The position numbers and the translations under genes are program-made. Under the pieces are notes generated by a model, which saw nothing but the letters and a program-made list of their open reading frames with translations, had not been told where the DNA came from and did not search any database. From positions 2,274 through 13,381 of the forward strand of contig DMQJ01000533.1 of NCBI GenBank assembly GCA_003455715.1: a stretch of DNA of 11,108 nt, given 5' to 3'. Shown here piece after piece: positions 1 through 6,311 of this stretch (within the stretch, counting starts at the first letter, position 1; each line of letters begins with the position of its first letter). The stretch is from Acidimicrobiaceae bacterium. Its GTDB lineage: Bacteria > Actinomycetota > Acidimicrobiia > Acidimicrobiales > Ilumatobacteraceae.

Positions 1-34
1 TCTGCGCCTGCCCGACATGTCGGGCAGGCGCAGA
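1..34. repeat. Perfect 34-bp palindrome at the window edge (probable assembly fold-back)
   Basis: Bases 1-17 are the exact reverse complement of 18-34, with no spacer. The inner 16 bp (10-25, GCCCGACATGTCGGGC) encode Pro-Asp-Met-Ser-Gly of the response regulator on the minus strand and could be naturally palindromic. The outer nine bases on the left (1-9) give Arg-Arg-Arg where receiver domains normally continue with a hydrophobic residue and an acidic residue. A palindrome beginning exactly at base 1 and spoiling the protein at its outer arm suggests that the contig end folds back on itself. A genuine inverted repeat is possible but less likely. Confidence 0.8.
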
Positions 35-189
35 TCGAGCAGCACCAGGTCGGGCTCGCGTTCAGCGAAGCGGGCCAGCCCCGACCGGCCGTCGGGGGCC
101 TCGATGACCTCATACCCCTCGTCTTCGAGAGCCAGCTTGAGTGCCACCCGAATGCCGTCGTCGTCTTCGATGAAGAGCAGAGAGTTCAC
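1..189 (-). CDS. Response regulator receiver domain, N-terminal fragment
   Basis: The first 63 codons of a response regulator, reading off the left edge. From a GTG start at 189 (weak AAGGTGG ribosome site at 195-201 on the minus strand) the protein opens MNSLLFIEDDDGIRVALKLA. It shows the acidic pocket (E8, D9, D10) and the phospho-acceptor Asp52 in LVLLDLRLPDMSG, as in CheY-like domains. The output domain lies outside the window; the sequence style suggests the OmpR/PhoB class, but this cannot be confirmed. Residues 61-63 (RRR) fall inside the terminal palindrome and should not be trusted. The gene diverges from the STAS/kinase genes to its right, and the kinase at 853-2217 is the obvious candidate partner (inference from proximity). 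Confidence is high for the domain and low for its subfamily. Confidence 0.85.
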   Translation of the reverse strand, partial: MNSLLFIEDDDGIRVALKLALEDEGYEVIEAPDGRSGLARFAEREPDLVLLDLRLPDMSGRRR

Positions 190-302
190 GCACACCACCT
201 TGGCCGAGCGACCCGGCCACCGCCACAACTGTTACAGAAATCGCACAATGCGAGCGTGGTCCCGTCACATTGCACCCGCAACATACAAGTGTTCACGCTG
301 CC

Positions 303-339
303 CCGGTGAGGTACCTTCCTCCCCCTGGTGCCTCACCGG
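303..339 (+). promoter_or_regulatory. 13-bp inverted repeat upstream of the STAS gene
   Basis: CCGGTGAGGTACC (303-315) pairs with GGTGCCTCACCGG (327-339) across an 11-nt pyrimidine-rich loop. The stem has 13 pairs, one of them G-U. It lies about 90 nt upstream of the STAS start. It could be an operator, a structured 5' leader, or a terminator-like element; there is no T-run after it. The stem is seen directly, the role is inferred. Confidence 0.5.
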
Positions 340-415
340 CAGCGGTGAACCTGCGGGCAGCAGACCCGGCGAAACACCGCCGCTACCGACCACACCGGCC
401 ACACCACACGGACAT

Positions 416-420
416 GGAGG
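416..420 (+). promoter_or_regulatory. Ribosome binding site of the STAS gene
   Basis: GGAGG lies 7 nt before the ATG at 428. This strong site fixes the start and rejects the much longer in-frame reading that would begin at 17. It contrasts with the Shine-Dalgarno-less starts elsewhere in the window. Confidence 0.85.
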
Positions 421-427
421 TTGCGAG

Positions 428-784
428 ATGCTGGCACCGGAGCTCACCGCTCACACCGACACCCACCGACATCATGTTGCCGTCGGCGTCTCGGGGCCGT
501 TCGCCACTGCCGACCACGGCGCCGCGCTGCACACCGCATGCATGCCACTGCCCCCCGGCTACGGGCTGGTGGTCGATCTCAGCCGAGTCACGGTCATCAC
601 CGACGCAGGAGTGAACGCACTGAAGGAACTTGCCCAGCGCGTGCGTTCCGCCGGCCAAGCCGTTGCCTTCGTGTGCACCGAACTGATGCTCCGCGCCGAA
701 CTCGTGCTGGCCGACCTCGACACCGTGGCCCCCGTGCTGCAGGCTCCTGAGCAGGCATACCCGCTGGTCGGGTTCGCCGCCTGA
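428..784 (+). CDS. STAS-domain protein (anti-sigma factor antagonist-like) with Asp at the phosphosite
   Basis: A 118-residue single-domain protein. The core VVDLSRVTVITDAGVNALKE (48-67) matches the STAS motif of anti-anti-sigma factors such as SpoIIAA/RsbV, where a Ser in D-S-S/A-G is phosphorylated by an anti-sigma kinase to switch partner binding. Aligning to SpoIIAA MDSSGL, this protein reads ITDAGV: Thr58 replaces the Asp, Asp59 sits at the phospho-Ser position and Ala60 follows. It therefore probably cannot be switched by Ser phosphorylation and may mimic the phosphorylated state (inference). The remainder, with a helix around KELAQRVRSAGQ and the strand VAFVC, fits the fold and the usual size of about 110 aa. 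It precedes a histidine kinase gene after a 68-bp gap that holds a hairpin, and is divergent from a response regulator. No RsbW-like kinase is visible in the window. The domain call is secure; the partner is unknown. Confidence 0.8.
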   Translation: MLAPELTAHTDTHRHHVAVGVSGPFATADHGAALHTACMPLPPGYGLVVDLSRVTVITDAGVNALKELAQRVRSAGQAVAFVCTELMLRAELVLADLDTVAPVLQAPEQAYPLVGFAA

Positions 785-808
785 CCAGCCGTCTTCGAGC
801 GCACTCCC

Positions 809-826
809 GCCCCGCACCCACGGGGC
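809..826 (+). terminator. Small GC hairpin after the STAS gene
   Basis: GCCCCG (809-814) pairs perfectly with CGGGGC (821-826) across a 6-nt loop, 25 nt after the STAS stop codon and just before the kinase promoter. There is no U-tract, so a terminator role is tentative. It overlaps a 10-bp palindrome GGCACGTGCC (824-833) that may be an operator for the kinase promoter. Confidence 0.35.
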
Positions 827-840
827 ACGTGCCGATGCGG

Positions 841-846
841 CACACT
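841..846 (+). promoter_or_regulatory. Candidate -10 hexamer for leaderless kinase transcript
   Basis: CACACT (NANNNT type) ends 6 nt before the GTG at 853. This is where a -10 box sits if transcription starts at the start codon. The same hexamer at the same distance precedes the hydratase gene at 6455. It supports GTG 853 over the in-frame GTG 829 and ATG 835. No clear -35 is seen. Confidence 0.45.
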
Positions 847-852
847 GGTGCG

Positions 853-2217
853 GTGAGTTCCAGTCGTCGACGCCGCACGCTGCGCCTTCGCACGCGCGTC
901 ACCCTGTACTTCTCCCTCACCGCCCTGCTCACCACGCTGGCGCTCGCCCTGGTCACCTATGCCGTCGCTCGATCGTTCCTCATCGACCAGCGGTTGGAGG
1001 TGGCCCGCAACCAGGCGGAAAACAACGCCCGCACCGTTCGCGAACTGTTGCTCGCCGAGCAGGACAACATCATCGGTGACCTTCGAAACGAGAGCGGAGG
1101 GTTCACCCTGCTGTTCCGCGACGGTGTGGCCTTCGTGGCCGACGCCACGGTGTCGCCCGAATCGTTCCCGCTCGAGTTGCGCACTGCGGTGAACCAGGGC
1201 ACCAGCGGCCAGCAGCGCTTCGAACTCGACGACCAGCCGTTCGTGGCCATCGGCATCAGCATGCCAGCGGTGAATGCCCAGTACTTCGAAGCCTTTCCGA
1301 TGGACTCAACGCAGAGCAACCTCAACGCCATCGCCACCGCCCTGCTGGTGGGGGCCGGCGTTACCACGCTGCTGGCGGGAGCGCTCGGGTGGTGGACGAG
1401 CCGACGCCTTCTACGGCCCCTCAGCCGTGTTGCCACCGCCGCTGGCGAAATCGCGTCCGGCGGGCTCGATGCCCGTATGCCCCCCGAGGACGACCCCGAC
1501 CTCGCTCGCCTTGCCGGGTCGTTCAACGAGATGGCCGATGCCGTACAGGCACGAATCGAACGCGAGGCACGGTTCGCCAGCGACGTCAGCCACGAGTTGC
1601 GATCACCCATCACTGCGCTCACGGCCGCTGTCGAGGTGCTCGACAAGCGGCGCGACGACCTCCCCGACCGGAGCCAGCAGGCGCTCGATGTGGTGGTCAC
1701 ACAGGTGCGCCGGTTCGACCACATGGTGATGGACCTTCTCGAGCTCAGCCGCATCGACGCCGGGTCCACCGAACTGCACCGGGAGGAGGTCGACGTGCGC
1801 GAACTGATTCCCCGCATCGCCCACCGCTACGGCTTCGAGGAGGTGCCGGTCGACATCGACCGCAAGGTGCCCGCGCTCGTGCGGCTCGACAAGCTGCGGG
1901 TGGAGCGCATTCTCGCCAACCTGATGGAGAACGCTCGCGAGCATGGCGGCGGGCCGGTGCGGGTGTTCGCCGAGGTTGCTCCACGTCGAACGTTGGTGAT
2001 CGGAGTTGACGACGCGGGGCCGGGCGTCGCGCGCGGCGAGCGGTCACGAATCTTCGAGCGATTCGCCCGCGGCAGCGCGGCACGGCACCGCGTGGGAACC
2101 GGACTTGGGCTCGCACTCGTGGCAGAACATGCGCACGCCCACGGCGGCGACGCCTGGGTGGAAGACCGGCCGGGCGGCGGCGCACGCTTCAAGGTGAGCC
2201 TGCAGGAGGCAATGTGA
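853..2217 (+). CDS. Membrane sensor histidine kinase (MtrB-like, HAMP-HisKA-HATPase)
   Basis: A 454-residue sensor kinase from the GTG at 853. An Arg-rich cytoplasmic start (RRRRTLRLRTR) precedes TM1 at about residues 16-38. An extracytoplasmic sensor region of about 120 residues follows, then TM2 at about 158-180 and a HAMP linker at about 180-233. The H-box FASDVSHELRSPI (241-253) places the phospho-His at 247. The N-box NLMENAREHG (356-365), G1 DDAGPGV (386-392), F-box FERFARG and G2 GTGLGLAL (415-422) are all intact, so the kinase should be active. The layout matches actinobacterial MtrB, and it is followed without a gap by a GerMN lipoprotein as mtrB is by lpqB. Unlike mtrAB, no regulator lies directly upstream in the same direction; a receiver-domain gene is divergent at the left edge. 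Its signal is unknown. Starts at 829 or 835 would add 6-8 residues. Confidence 0.88.
   Translation: MSSSRRRRTLRLRTRVTLYFSLTALLTTLALALVTYAVARSFLIDQRLEVARNQAENNARTVRELLLAEQDNIIGDLRNESGGFTLLFRDGVAFVADATVSPESFPLELRTAVNQGTSGQQRFELDDQPFVAIGISMPAVNAQYFEAFPMDSTQSNLNAIATALLVGAGVTTLLAGALGWWTSRRLLRPLSRVATAAGEIASGGLDARMPPEDDPDLARLAGSFNEMADAVQARIEREARFASDVSHELRSPITALTAAVEVLDKRRDDLPDRSQQALDVVVTQVRRFDHMVMDLLELSRIDAGSTELHREEVDVRELIPRIAHRYGFEEVPVDIDRKVPALVRLDKLRVERILANLMENAREHGGGPVRVFAEVAPRRTLVIGVDDAGPGVARGERSRIFERFARGSAARHRVGTGLGLALVAEHAHAHGGDAWVEDRPGGGARFKVSLQEAM
2204..2209 (+). promoter_or_regulatory. Ribosome binding site inside the kinase gene for the lipoprotein
   Basis: AGGAGG lies 7 nt before ATG 2217 and 4 nt before the alternative GTG 2214. 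The spacing favours ATG 2217, whose first base is the last base of the kinase stop (TGATG), an arrangement typical of translational coupling. Confidence 0.8.
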
Positions 2218-2921
2218 TGCGCACCCGACTCATTGCATTGGCTGTTGTGGCGAGCGTGCCGCTGGTGGCGTGCTCGGTGGTCGACGAGCAGGGGGTGGAA
2301 CGCATCGACCCCCAGTACGGGCTCGACGACACGTTGCCTCCCACCACGACCACCATCGCAACCACCACCACCGAGGCCGCCACGACCACCAGCGGGCTCG
2401 ACACCACCACAACGGCAGCGGTGCAGACCGAGGAGGTGCTGCTGTACTTCATCGCCAGCGGGCAACTCACCCCGTTCCCGCAGAACCTGCCGGCGCCGGT
2501 GGCCACGCCTCAACTGCTCGCGGCCCTCCTGGAAGGGCCACCCGCGGGCGAACTAGGGACAGGCCTTCGTACGGCACTGCCTGCGGGAGCCATCATCCGG
2601 GTGGTGCCCGACAGTTCCGGCATTGCGCAGGTGCAACTCCCGCCCGACTTCTTCGAAGCGGTGCCTGTCGGCGATCAACGCCTCGTGATTGGTCAACTCG
2701 TGGTCACCCTCCTCTCCAACCTGCGCGGCGTGGGCCAAGTGGCGTTCAACCAGAGCGTCACCAAACCAACCGGCGAACTGGTGCCCCCCGGCCAGCCGCT
2801 CACCTACGGTGACTACGACGAGCTGCTCGGCACGCGAACCATCACCCCCGTGTCGTCGCTGCCCATCGAGAGCATCACCACGACCTCGTCGACCAGCACT
2901 TCGAGTACGGTCGCCCCCTGA
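2217..2921 (+). CDS. GerMN-domain lipoprotein (short LpqB-like)
   Basis: A 234-residue secreted lipoprotein. A short basic start and hydrophobic core (residues 1-18) end in the lipobox L-V-A-C, with the lipidated Cys at 19. A Thr-rich linker follows (about 43-66, runs of TTTT), probably spanning the envelope and perhaps O-glycosylated. Residues about 73-205 form one GerMN domain: EVLLYFIASGQL, LLAALLEGPP, GLRTALPAGAIIRVV, then VTLLSNLRGVGQVAFNQSV and a closing YGDYDELL. A Ser/Thr-rich tail ends the protein. The order kinase then GerMN lipoprotein matches mtrB-lpqB, where LpqB binds MtrB and modulates it in Mycobacterium and Streptomyces. Here the large C-terminal part of LpqB (nearly 600 aa in total) is missing, leaving the GerMN module alone. 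Function as a periplasmic-face partner of the kinase is inferred from coupling and family. ACC-type codon repeats at about 2341-2420 encode the linker. Confidence 0.85.
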   Translation: MRTRLIALAVVASVPLVACSVVDEQGVERIDPQYGLDDTLPPTTTTIATTTTEAATTTSGLDTTTTAAVQTEEVLLYFIASGQLTPFPQNLPAPVATPQLLAALLEGPPAGELGTGLRTALPAGAIIRVVPDSSGIAQVQLPPDFFEAVPVGDQRLVIGQLVVTLLSNLRGVGQVAFNQSVTKPTGELVPPGQPLTYGDYDELLGTRTITPVSSLPIESITTTSSTSTSSTVAP

Positions 2922-2944
2922 CATCCGTCGGAGCGTCCCACCGG

Positions 2945-2950
2945 TAGCGT
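2945..2950 (+). promoter_or_regulatory. Candidate -10 hexamer for era
   Basis: TAGCGT (TANNNT) ends 9 nt before the era ATG, in a 38-bp gap with no Shine-Dalgarno sequence. A leaderless or nearly leaderless transcript is likely. No good -35 lies at 16-18 bp. Confidence 0.5.
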
Positions 2951-2959
2951 GGCCCGGTC

Positions 2960-3799
2960 ATGCGCAGCGGATTCATCACACTGGTCGGTCGCCCCAACGT
3001 GGGCAAGAGCAGCTTGGTGAACGCCATGTGCGGCCGGAAGGTCAGCATCGTCAGCGACAAGCCGCAGACGACGCGCCACCGGGTGATGGGCGTCATCACT
3101 CGGCCCGATGCCCAACTCGTGTTCGTCGATACGCCCGGCCTGCACAAACCCGTCACGGCACTCGGCGAGCGGGTGAACGCCACGGCCCTTGAGAGCCTCG
3201 CCGACGTCGATGTCACCTGCCTCGTCATCGACGCCACCATGGCCTACGGCAGCGGCGACCAATGGGTGGCGAGCCATCTGAACATGGCCAACTCGATCGT
3301 GGTGCTCAACAAGATCGACGCGGTGAAGCAGCACAAGCTCCTTGCGCAACTCGCCGCCGTGTCCTCGCTGGGCGCTGCCGAGTACTTCCCTGTCTCGGCC
3401 CGCACCGGGCAAGGCGTCCCCGCACTCTTGGAGTACCTCGCTGGGCGTCTCCCCGAAGGCCCGATGTACTTCCCCGAAGACACCGTGAGCGACCAGCCCG
3501 AAGAGCAGTGGGTGGCCGAGCTGGTGCGCGAGCAGTTGCTGGCGGTCACTCACGACGAGTTGCCGTACAGCATCGCCACCAGGGTGTCGGAGTGGGAGTG
3601 GCCGCGCATCCGGGTGGAGATCATCGTGGAACGCGAAAGCCAGAAGGGCATGGTCATCGGCAAGGGCGGGCTGGTGTTGAAAGAAGTCGGCAAACGTGCT
3701 CGCGCCCAACTGCCCGAAGGCTGCTTCCTCGAGTTGTTCGTGAAGGTCGACAAAGACTGGCAACGTCGCCCCGACCGGGTGGAGCGTCTCGGCTACTGA
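2960..3799 (+). CDS. era: GTPase Era
   Basis: Era, a 279-residue GTPase that binds the 3' end of 16S rRNA and acts in late 30S assembly. The N-terminal GTPase domain has G1 GRPNVGKSS (10-18), the Era switch I motif QTTRHR (36-41), G3 DTPG (57-60), G4 NKID (117-120) and G5 SAR (146-148). The C-terminal KH RNA-binding domain contains the linker ELPYSIATRVSEWEW (200-214) and the GxxG loop VIGKGG (232-237). It is slightly shorter than E. coli Era (301 aa), mostly at the ends. In many bacteria era follows ybeY or recO; here it follows a two-component lipoprotein gene and appears to have its own promoter. The ATG at 2960 is the only sensible start and directly precedes the first beta strand. Identification is very secure. 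Confidence 0.97.
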   Translation: MRSGFITLVGRPNVGKSSLVNAMCGRKVSIVSDKPQTTRHRVMGVITRPDAQLVFVDTPGLHKPVTALGERVNATALESLADVDVTCLVIDATMAYGSGDQWVASHLNMANSIVVLNKIDAVKQHKLLAQLAAVSSLGAAEYFPVSARTGQGVPALLEYLAGRLPEGPMYFPEDTVSDQPEEQWVAELVREQLLAVTHDELPYSIATRVSEWEWPRIRVEIIVERESQKGMVIGKGGLVLKEVGKRARAQLPEGCFLELFVKVDKDWQRRPDRVERLGY

Positions 3800-3801
3800 G
3801 C

Positions 3802-3807
3802 TACCGT
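3802..3807 (+). promoter_or_regulatory. Candidate -10 hexamer for the APH-like kinase
   Basis: TACCGT (TANNNT) begins 3 nt after the era stop and ends 7 nt before ATG 3815. There is no Shine-Dalgarno sequence in the 15-bp gap, so the downstream gene may make its own leaderless transcript. Confidence 0.5.
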
Positions 3808-3814
3808 CGCCGCA

Positions 3815-4690
3815 ATGGGCACCCCTGCGGCCGACATCGACATCGACGAGGCGCTGGTTGCCACACTCGTCTCGGAGCAGGCACCCGAGTTGGCGGGGCA
3901 GGCCGTGCGCATCGTGGCCAACGGCTGGGACAACGTCATCGCCCGCATTGGCAACGACTGGATGGCGCGCCTGCCCAGACGGCAGGCAGCCGTTGAACTG
4001 ATCGCCAACGAGTTGCGCTGGTTGCCCGAGCTTGCGCCGCGGCTACCGCTTCCGGTGCCGGTGGCCACGGTGGCCGGCGTACCGAGCGATCGCTTCCCCT
4101 TTCCGTTCGCCATCGGTCGCTGGCTGCCGGGCTTACCAGTGGCAGAAGTTGATCTGGCCGATCTGGCTGCCACAGCCCGCACCTTGGCCACCTTCGTGCG
4201 GGCGATGCACGTTCCCGCGCCCGCGGACGCACCCACCAACCCGTTCCGTGGGGTGACCCTCCGCCAGCGAGCGGACGCAGTGGGCGAGCGGGTGGAGCGG
4301 CTCGGATCCCAGATCGACGGCACGCGGGTCCGCGCCACCTGGGGCCACCTCTCGGCGACGCCGGCCTGGGCCGGACCGCCGCTCTGGCTGCATGGCGACC
4401 TGCACCCGTCGAACATGCTTGCTGTTGACGGCCGACTTTCCGCCGTCATCGACTTCGGCGACATGTGCGCGGGCGACCCCGCCACCGACATGGCCGTCGC
4501 CTGGATGATGTTCGACCTCGCCGAGCGAGCGCAGTTCCGCGACCTCGCCGAGGTCGACGACAACACCTGGGCCCGAGCAGCAGGTTGGGCGCTCAACCTC
4601 TCGCTCGCCTACCTCACCGCCGACGACACCACGAGCATGCCCGCCATCGGCCGTACCACGCTGGCCGCAGTCCTCACCGAGTTTTCCTGA
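3815..4690 (+). CDS. Aminoglycoside phosphotransferase (APH)-family small-molecule kinase
   Basis: A 291-residue protein with the eukaryotic-like kinase fold of the APH/choline kinase family. The catalytic loop LHGDLHPSN (192-200) gives the base Asp195 and metal-binding Asn200. The equivalent of DFG is VIDFGDMCAGDPATD (211-225) with Asp213. The N-lobe strand DWMARLP (48-54) has Arg where many relatives have the ATP-binding Lys or Arg. It would transfer phosphate from ATP to a small hydroxylated compound; the substrate cannot be read from sequence. Such genes are common in soil and aquatic actinobacteria and usually do not confer drug resistance, so a resistance role should not be assumed. It lies 15 bp after era on the same strand, and ends before a strong hairpin that separates it from the convergent acyl-CoA synthetase gene. 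The start is supported by the TANNNT box 7 nt upstream. Confidence 0.82.
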   Translation: MGTPAADIDIDEALVATLVSEQAPELAGQAVRIVANGWDNVIARIGNDWMARLPRRQAAVELIANELRWLPELAPRLPLPVPVATVAGVPSDRFPFPFAIGRWLPGLPVAEVDLADLAATARTLATFVRAMHVPAPADAPTNPFRGVTLRQRADAVGERVERLGSQIDGTRVRATWGHLSATPAWAGPPLWLHGDLHPSNMLAVDGRLSAVIDFGDMCAGDPATDMAVAWMMFDLAERAQFRDLAEVDDNTWARAAGWALNLSLAYLTADDTTSMPAIGRTTLAAVLTEFS

Positions 4691-4736
4691 ACGTCGGCGC
4701 TCGCGCCGCGCCACGGGCGGCGCCAGCGCCGATGTT
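4690..4736. terminator. Long GC hairpin between convergent genes
   Basis: Bases 4692-4709 pair with 4717-4734: 18 positions with one G-U and one C-C mismatch, and a 7-nt loop. Two further A-T pairs extend it to 4690/4736. It almost fills the 49-bp gap between the APH-like kinase (rightward) and the acyl-CoA synthetase (leftward), so it is well placed as a shared two-way transcription stop. T-runs are weak on both sides, as in many high-GC terminators. Confidence 0.7.
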
Positions 4737-4739
4737 GGG

Positions 4740-6299
4740 TTAGACCTGGCTGGTGCGGCCGGCCCAGAAGGGGGCGCGCAGTTCGCGCTTCAACACCTTG
4801 CCGCTGCCCGTCTTCGGCAGTTCGGGGGCGAACGTCACCGAGCGGGGGATCTTGTAGTTGGCGAGGTGGTCGCGGGCGAAGGCGATGACCTCGTCCTCGC
4901 TCAGCGATGTGCCCTCGCGGCACACCACCACGGCGTGCACCGTCTCGCCCCACTCCTCGCTCGGAACCCCGAACACGGCGACCTCGATGACATCGGCGTG
5001 GTGCTCCAGCGCGGCCTCGATCTCGGCCGGGTAGATGTTCATGCCCCCGCTGATGATCATGTCTTTCTTGCGGTCGCAGATGTAGATGTAGCCCTCGTCG
5101 TCACGGTACGCAATGTCGCCCACCGTCTGGTAGCCGTCGCGCTGGTCGGCGAGGAACTTGTCGTGCTGCTTGTAGTAGTCGGCGAACACACTCGGGCTCT
5201 TCACGTACAACTCGCCGGTGTTCTCGGGCCCAACACCGGTGACCTCGTTGCCCGCATCGTCGAACAGCTTGATCTCCACCATCGGCGCCGGCTGGCCGCA
5301 CGACCCGGGCTTGCGCATCTGGTCTTCCGGCCTGAGTACACAGTTGACACCCAACTCGGTGGAGCCGTACACCTCCCACAGGCTGTCGGCAGGCAGGTCG
5401 CGCACGTACATCTGCTTCAACGCGAAGCTCCACGGGGCCGCGTTGGCGATCATCCGCTTCATCGACGAGACGTCGTACTTGGCCTTCACCTCTGCAGGCA
5501 GGTTGCACACCATGCGGATCGGCGTCGGCGCACTGAACGTGGAGGTGACCCGGTACTTGTCGATGAGTCGCAGCCAGTCCTCGGGGTTGAACTTGCGCTG
5601 AAGCACGATGGTCTGCCCCAGCGACAAGGCCATACCCATGAAGCCGCCGGGCCCCGAGTGATACAGCGGGCCGGTGGGGATGTAGATGTCGTCGGGCACG
5701 TAACCGATGTGCTGCATGAGCGCCAGACCCTGCGACGGGTTGGCGCCGCCACGGCGCAGGGCACCCTTCGGCTTGCCGGTGGTGCCGCTGGTGTAGATCA
5801 TCGTCGAGCCCGGCTCAGTGGCCTCCGGAATCCGCGGCTCGTCGGCCGAAGCGGCCTCGATGAGCGCGTCGATGTCGGCCATGCCATCAGGCACGTCGCC
5901 GTCGAACACCAGGTAGTGCTCCACCTTCGGCAACTCGCCCTTGATGCGGGTGAACATCGGCGCGAACTCGGCGTCGACGTAGACGATGGTGGCGTCGCTG
6001 TGGTCGGTGACGTACGCGGCTTCCTCATCACTGAGCCGGTAGTTGAGTGGCACGGCCGTGATACCCAGCTTGCGGGCGGCGTTGATCATCACCACCAACC
6101 CGATGGAGTTCTGCCCGCACCACACCACCTTGCTGTCGCCGGGTCGGGCACCCATTTCCAGGAGCACGTTGGCCAACTGGTTGGCCCGGGCATTGAGTTC
6201 GGCGTAGCTCAGCTGGCGCACCGTGCCATCGGGCCGGTCGTCGATGACGGCCGGCTTGTCGGGCTGGGTGAGCGAGTAGGCGGTGAGAAAGTCGGCCAT
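4740..6299 (-). CDS. Acyl-CoA synthetase (AMP-forming, FadD-type)
   Basis: A 519-residue member of the ANL superfamily that activates a carboxylic acid with ATP to an acyl-adenylate and then to the CoA thioester. Motifs in order: A3 P-loop YTSGTTGKPKGA (169-180), A5 YGSTE (311-315), A7 with Asp395 in TVGDIAYRDDEGYIY, hinge and A8 CDRKKDMIISGGMNIYPAEIE (408-428), and A10 PKTGSGKVLKREL (495-507) with catalytic Lys501. All key residues are present, so it should be active. Chain length and substrate cannot be set from sequence; a medium/long-chain fatty or steroid-derived acid fits the neighbours. The start is the ATG at 6299, preceded by AGGAG at 7 nt; an upstream in-frame ATG at 6461 would add 54 Arg/Leu-rich, non-homologous residues. 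It is divergent from the hydratase gene (155-bp gap). A TACGGT about 100 nt upstream (6402-6407, minus strand) is a weak promoter candidate. Confidence 0.9.
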   Translation of the reverse strand: MADFLTAYSLTQPDKPAVIDDRPDGTVRQLSYAELNARANQLANVLLEMGARPGDSKVVWCGQNSIGLVVMINAARKLGITAVPLNYRLSDEEAAYVTDHSDATIVYVDAEFAPMFTRIKGELPKVEHYLVFDGDVPDGMADIDALIEAASADEPRIPEATEPGSTMIYTSGTTGKPKGALRRGGANPSQGLALMQHIGYVPDDIYIPTGPLYHSGPGGFMGMALSLGQTIVLQRKFNPEDWLRLIDKYRVTSTFSAPTPIRMVCNLPAEVKAKYDVSSMKRMIANAAPWSFALKQMYVRDLPADSLWEVYGSTELGVNCVLRPEDQMRKPGSCGQPAPMVEIKLFDDAGNEVTGVGPENTGELYVKSPSVFADYYKQHDKFLADQRDGYQTVGDIAYRDDEGYIYICDRKKDMIISGGMNIYPAEIEAALEHHADVIEVAVFGVPSEEWGETVHAVVVCREGTSLSEDEVIAFARDHLANYKIPRSVTFAPELPKTGSGKVLKRELRAPFWAGRTSQV

Positions 6300-6306
6300 G
6301 AGGGCA

Positions 6307-6311
6307 CTCCT
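6307..6311 (-). promoter_or_regulatory. Ribosome binding site of the leftward acyl-CoA synthetase
   Basis: AGGAG on the minus strand lies 7 nt before ATG 6299. It decides the start in favour of MADFLTAYS and implies a leadered mRNA, unlike the rightward genes nearby. Confidence 0.8.

Larger units (their letters stand above)
190..427. other. Divergent intergenic control region
   Basis: This 238-bp gap lies between the leftward response regulator and the rightward STAS gene, so it should hold promoters for both. It contains a small palindrome TCGCA-CAA-TGCGA (241-253), a strong inverted repeat (303-339, listed separately) and a 5-bp hairpin CGGCG-AAACAC-CGCCG (367-382). I found no convincing -35/-10 pair; TACCTT at 312-317 could be a -10 for the STAS gene, overlapping the left arm and loop of the large inverted repeat. 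Nothing here looks protein coding; the open frame running through it in phase with the STAS gene lacks protein-like composition. Confidence 0.55.

Noticed and set aside
17-427. Long in-frame extension of the STAS gene upstream to position 17
   Set aside because: It runs antisense through the response regulator and the intergenic control region, is rich in Ser/Arg/Pro with no domain, and the strong GGAGG at 416-420 points to ATG 428.
2341-2420. Tandem repeat suggesting phase variation
   Set aside because: The ACC-rich stretch simply encodes a Thr-rich linker with irregular units; no clean tandem array that would slip in frame.
2813-3763. 316-codon leftward open frame antisense to era
   Set aside because: era has all G motifs and the KH domain on the plus strand; the antisense product is a low-complexity His/Asp/Gly-rich shadow.
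3815-4690. Antibiotic resistance gene
   Set aside because: Only the general APH kinase fold is visible; no features tie it to a known aminoglycoside or macrolide phosphotransferase, and the context is not mobile.
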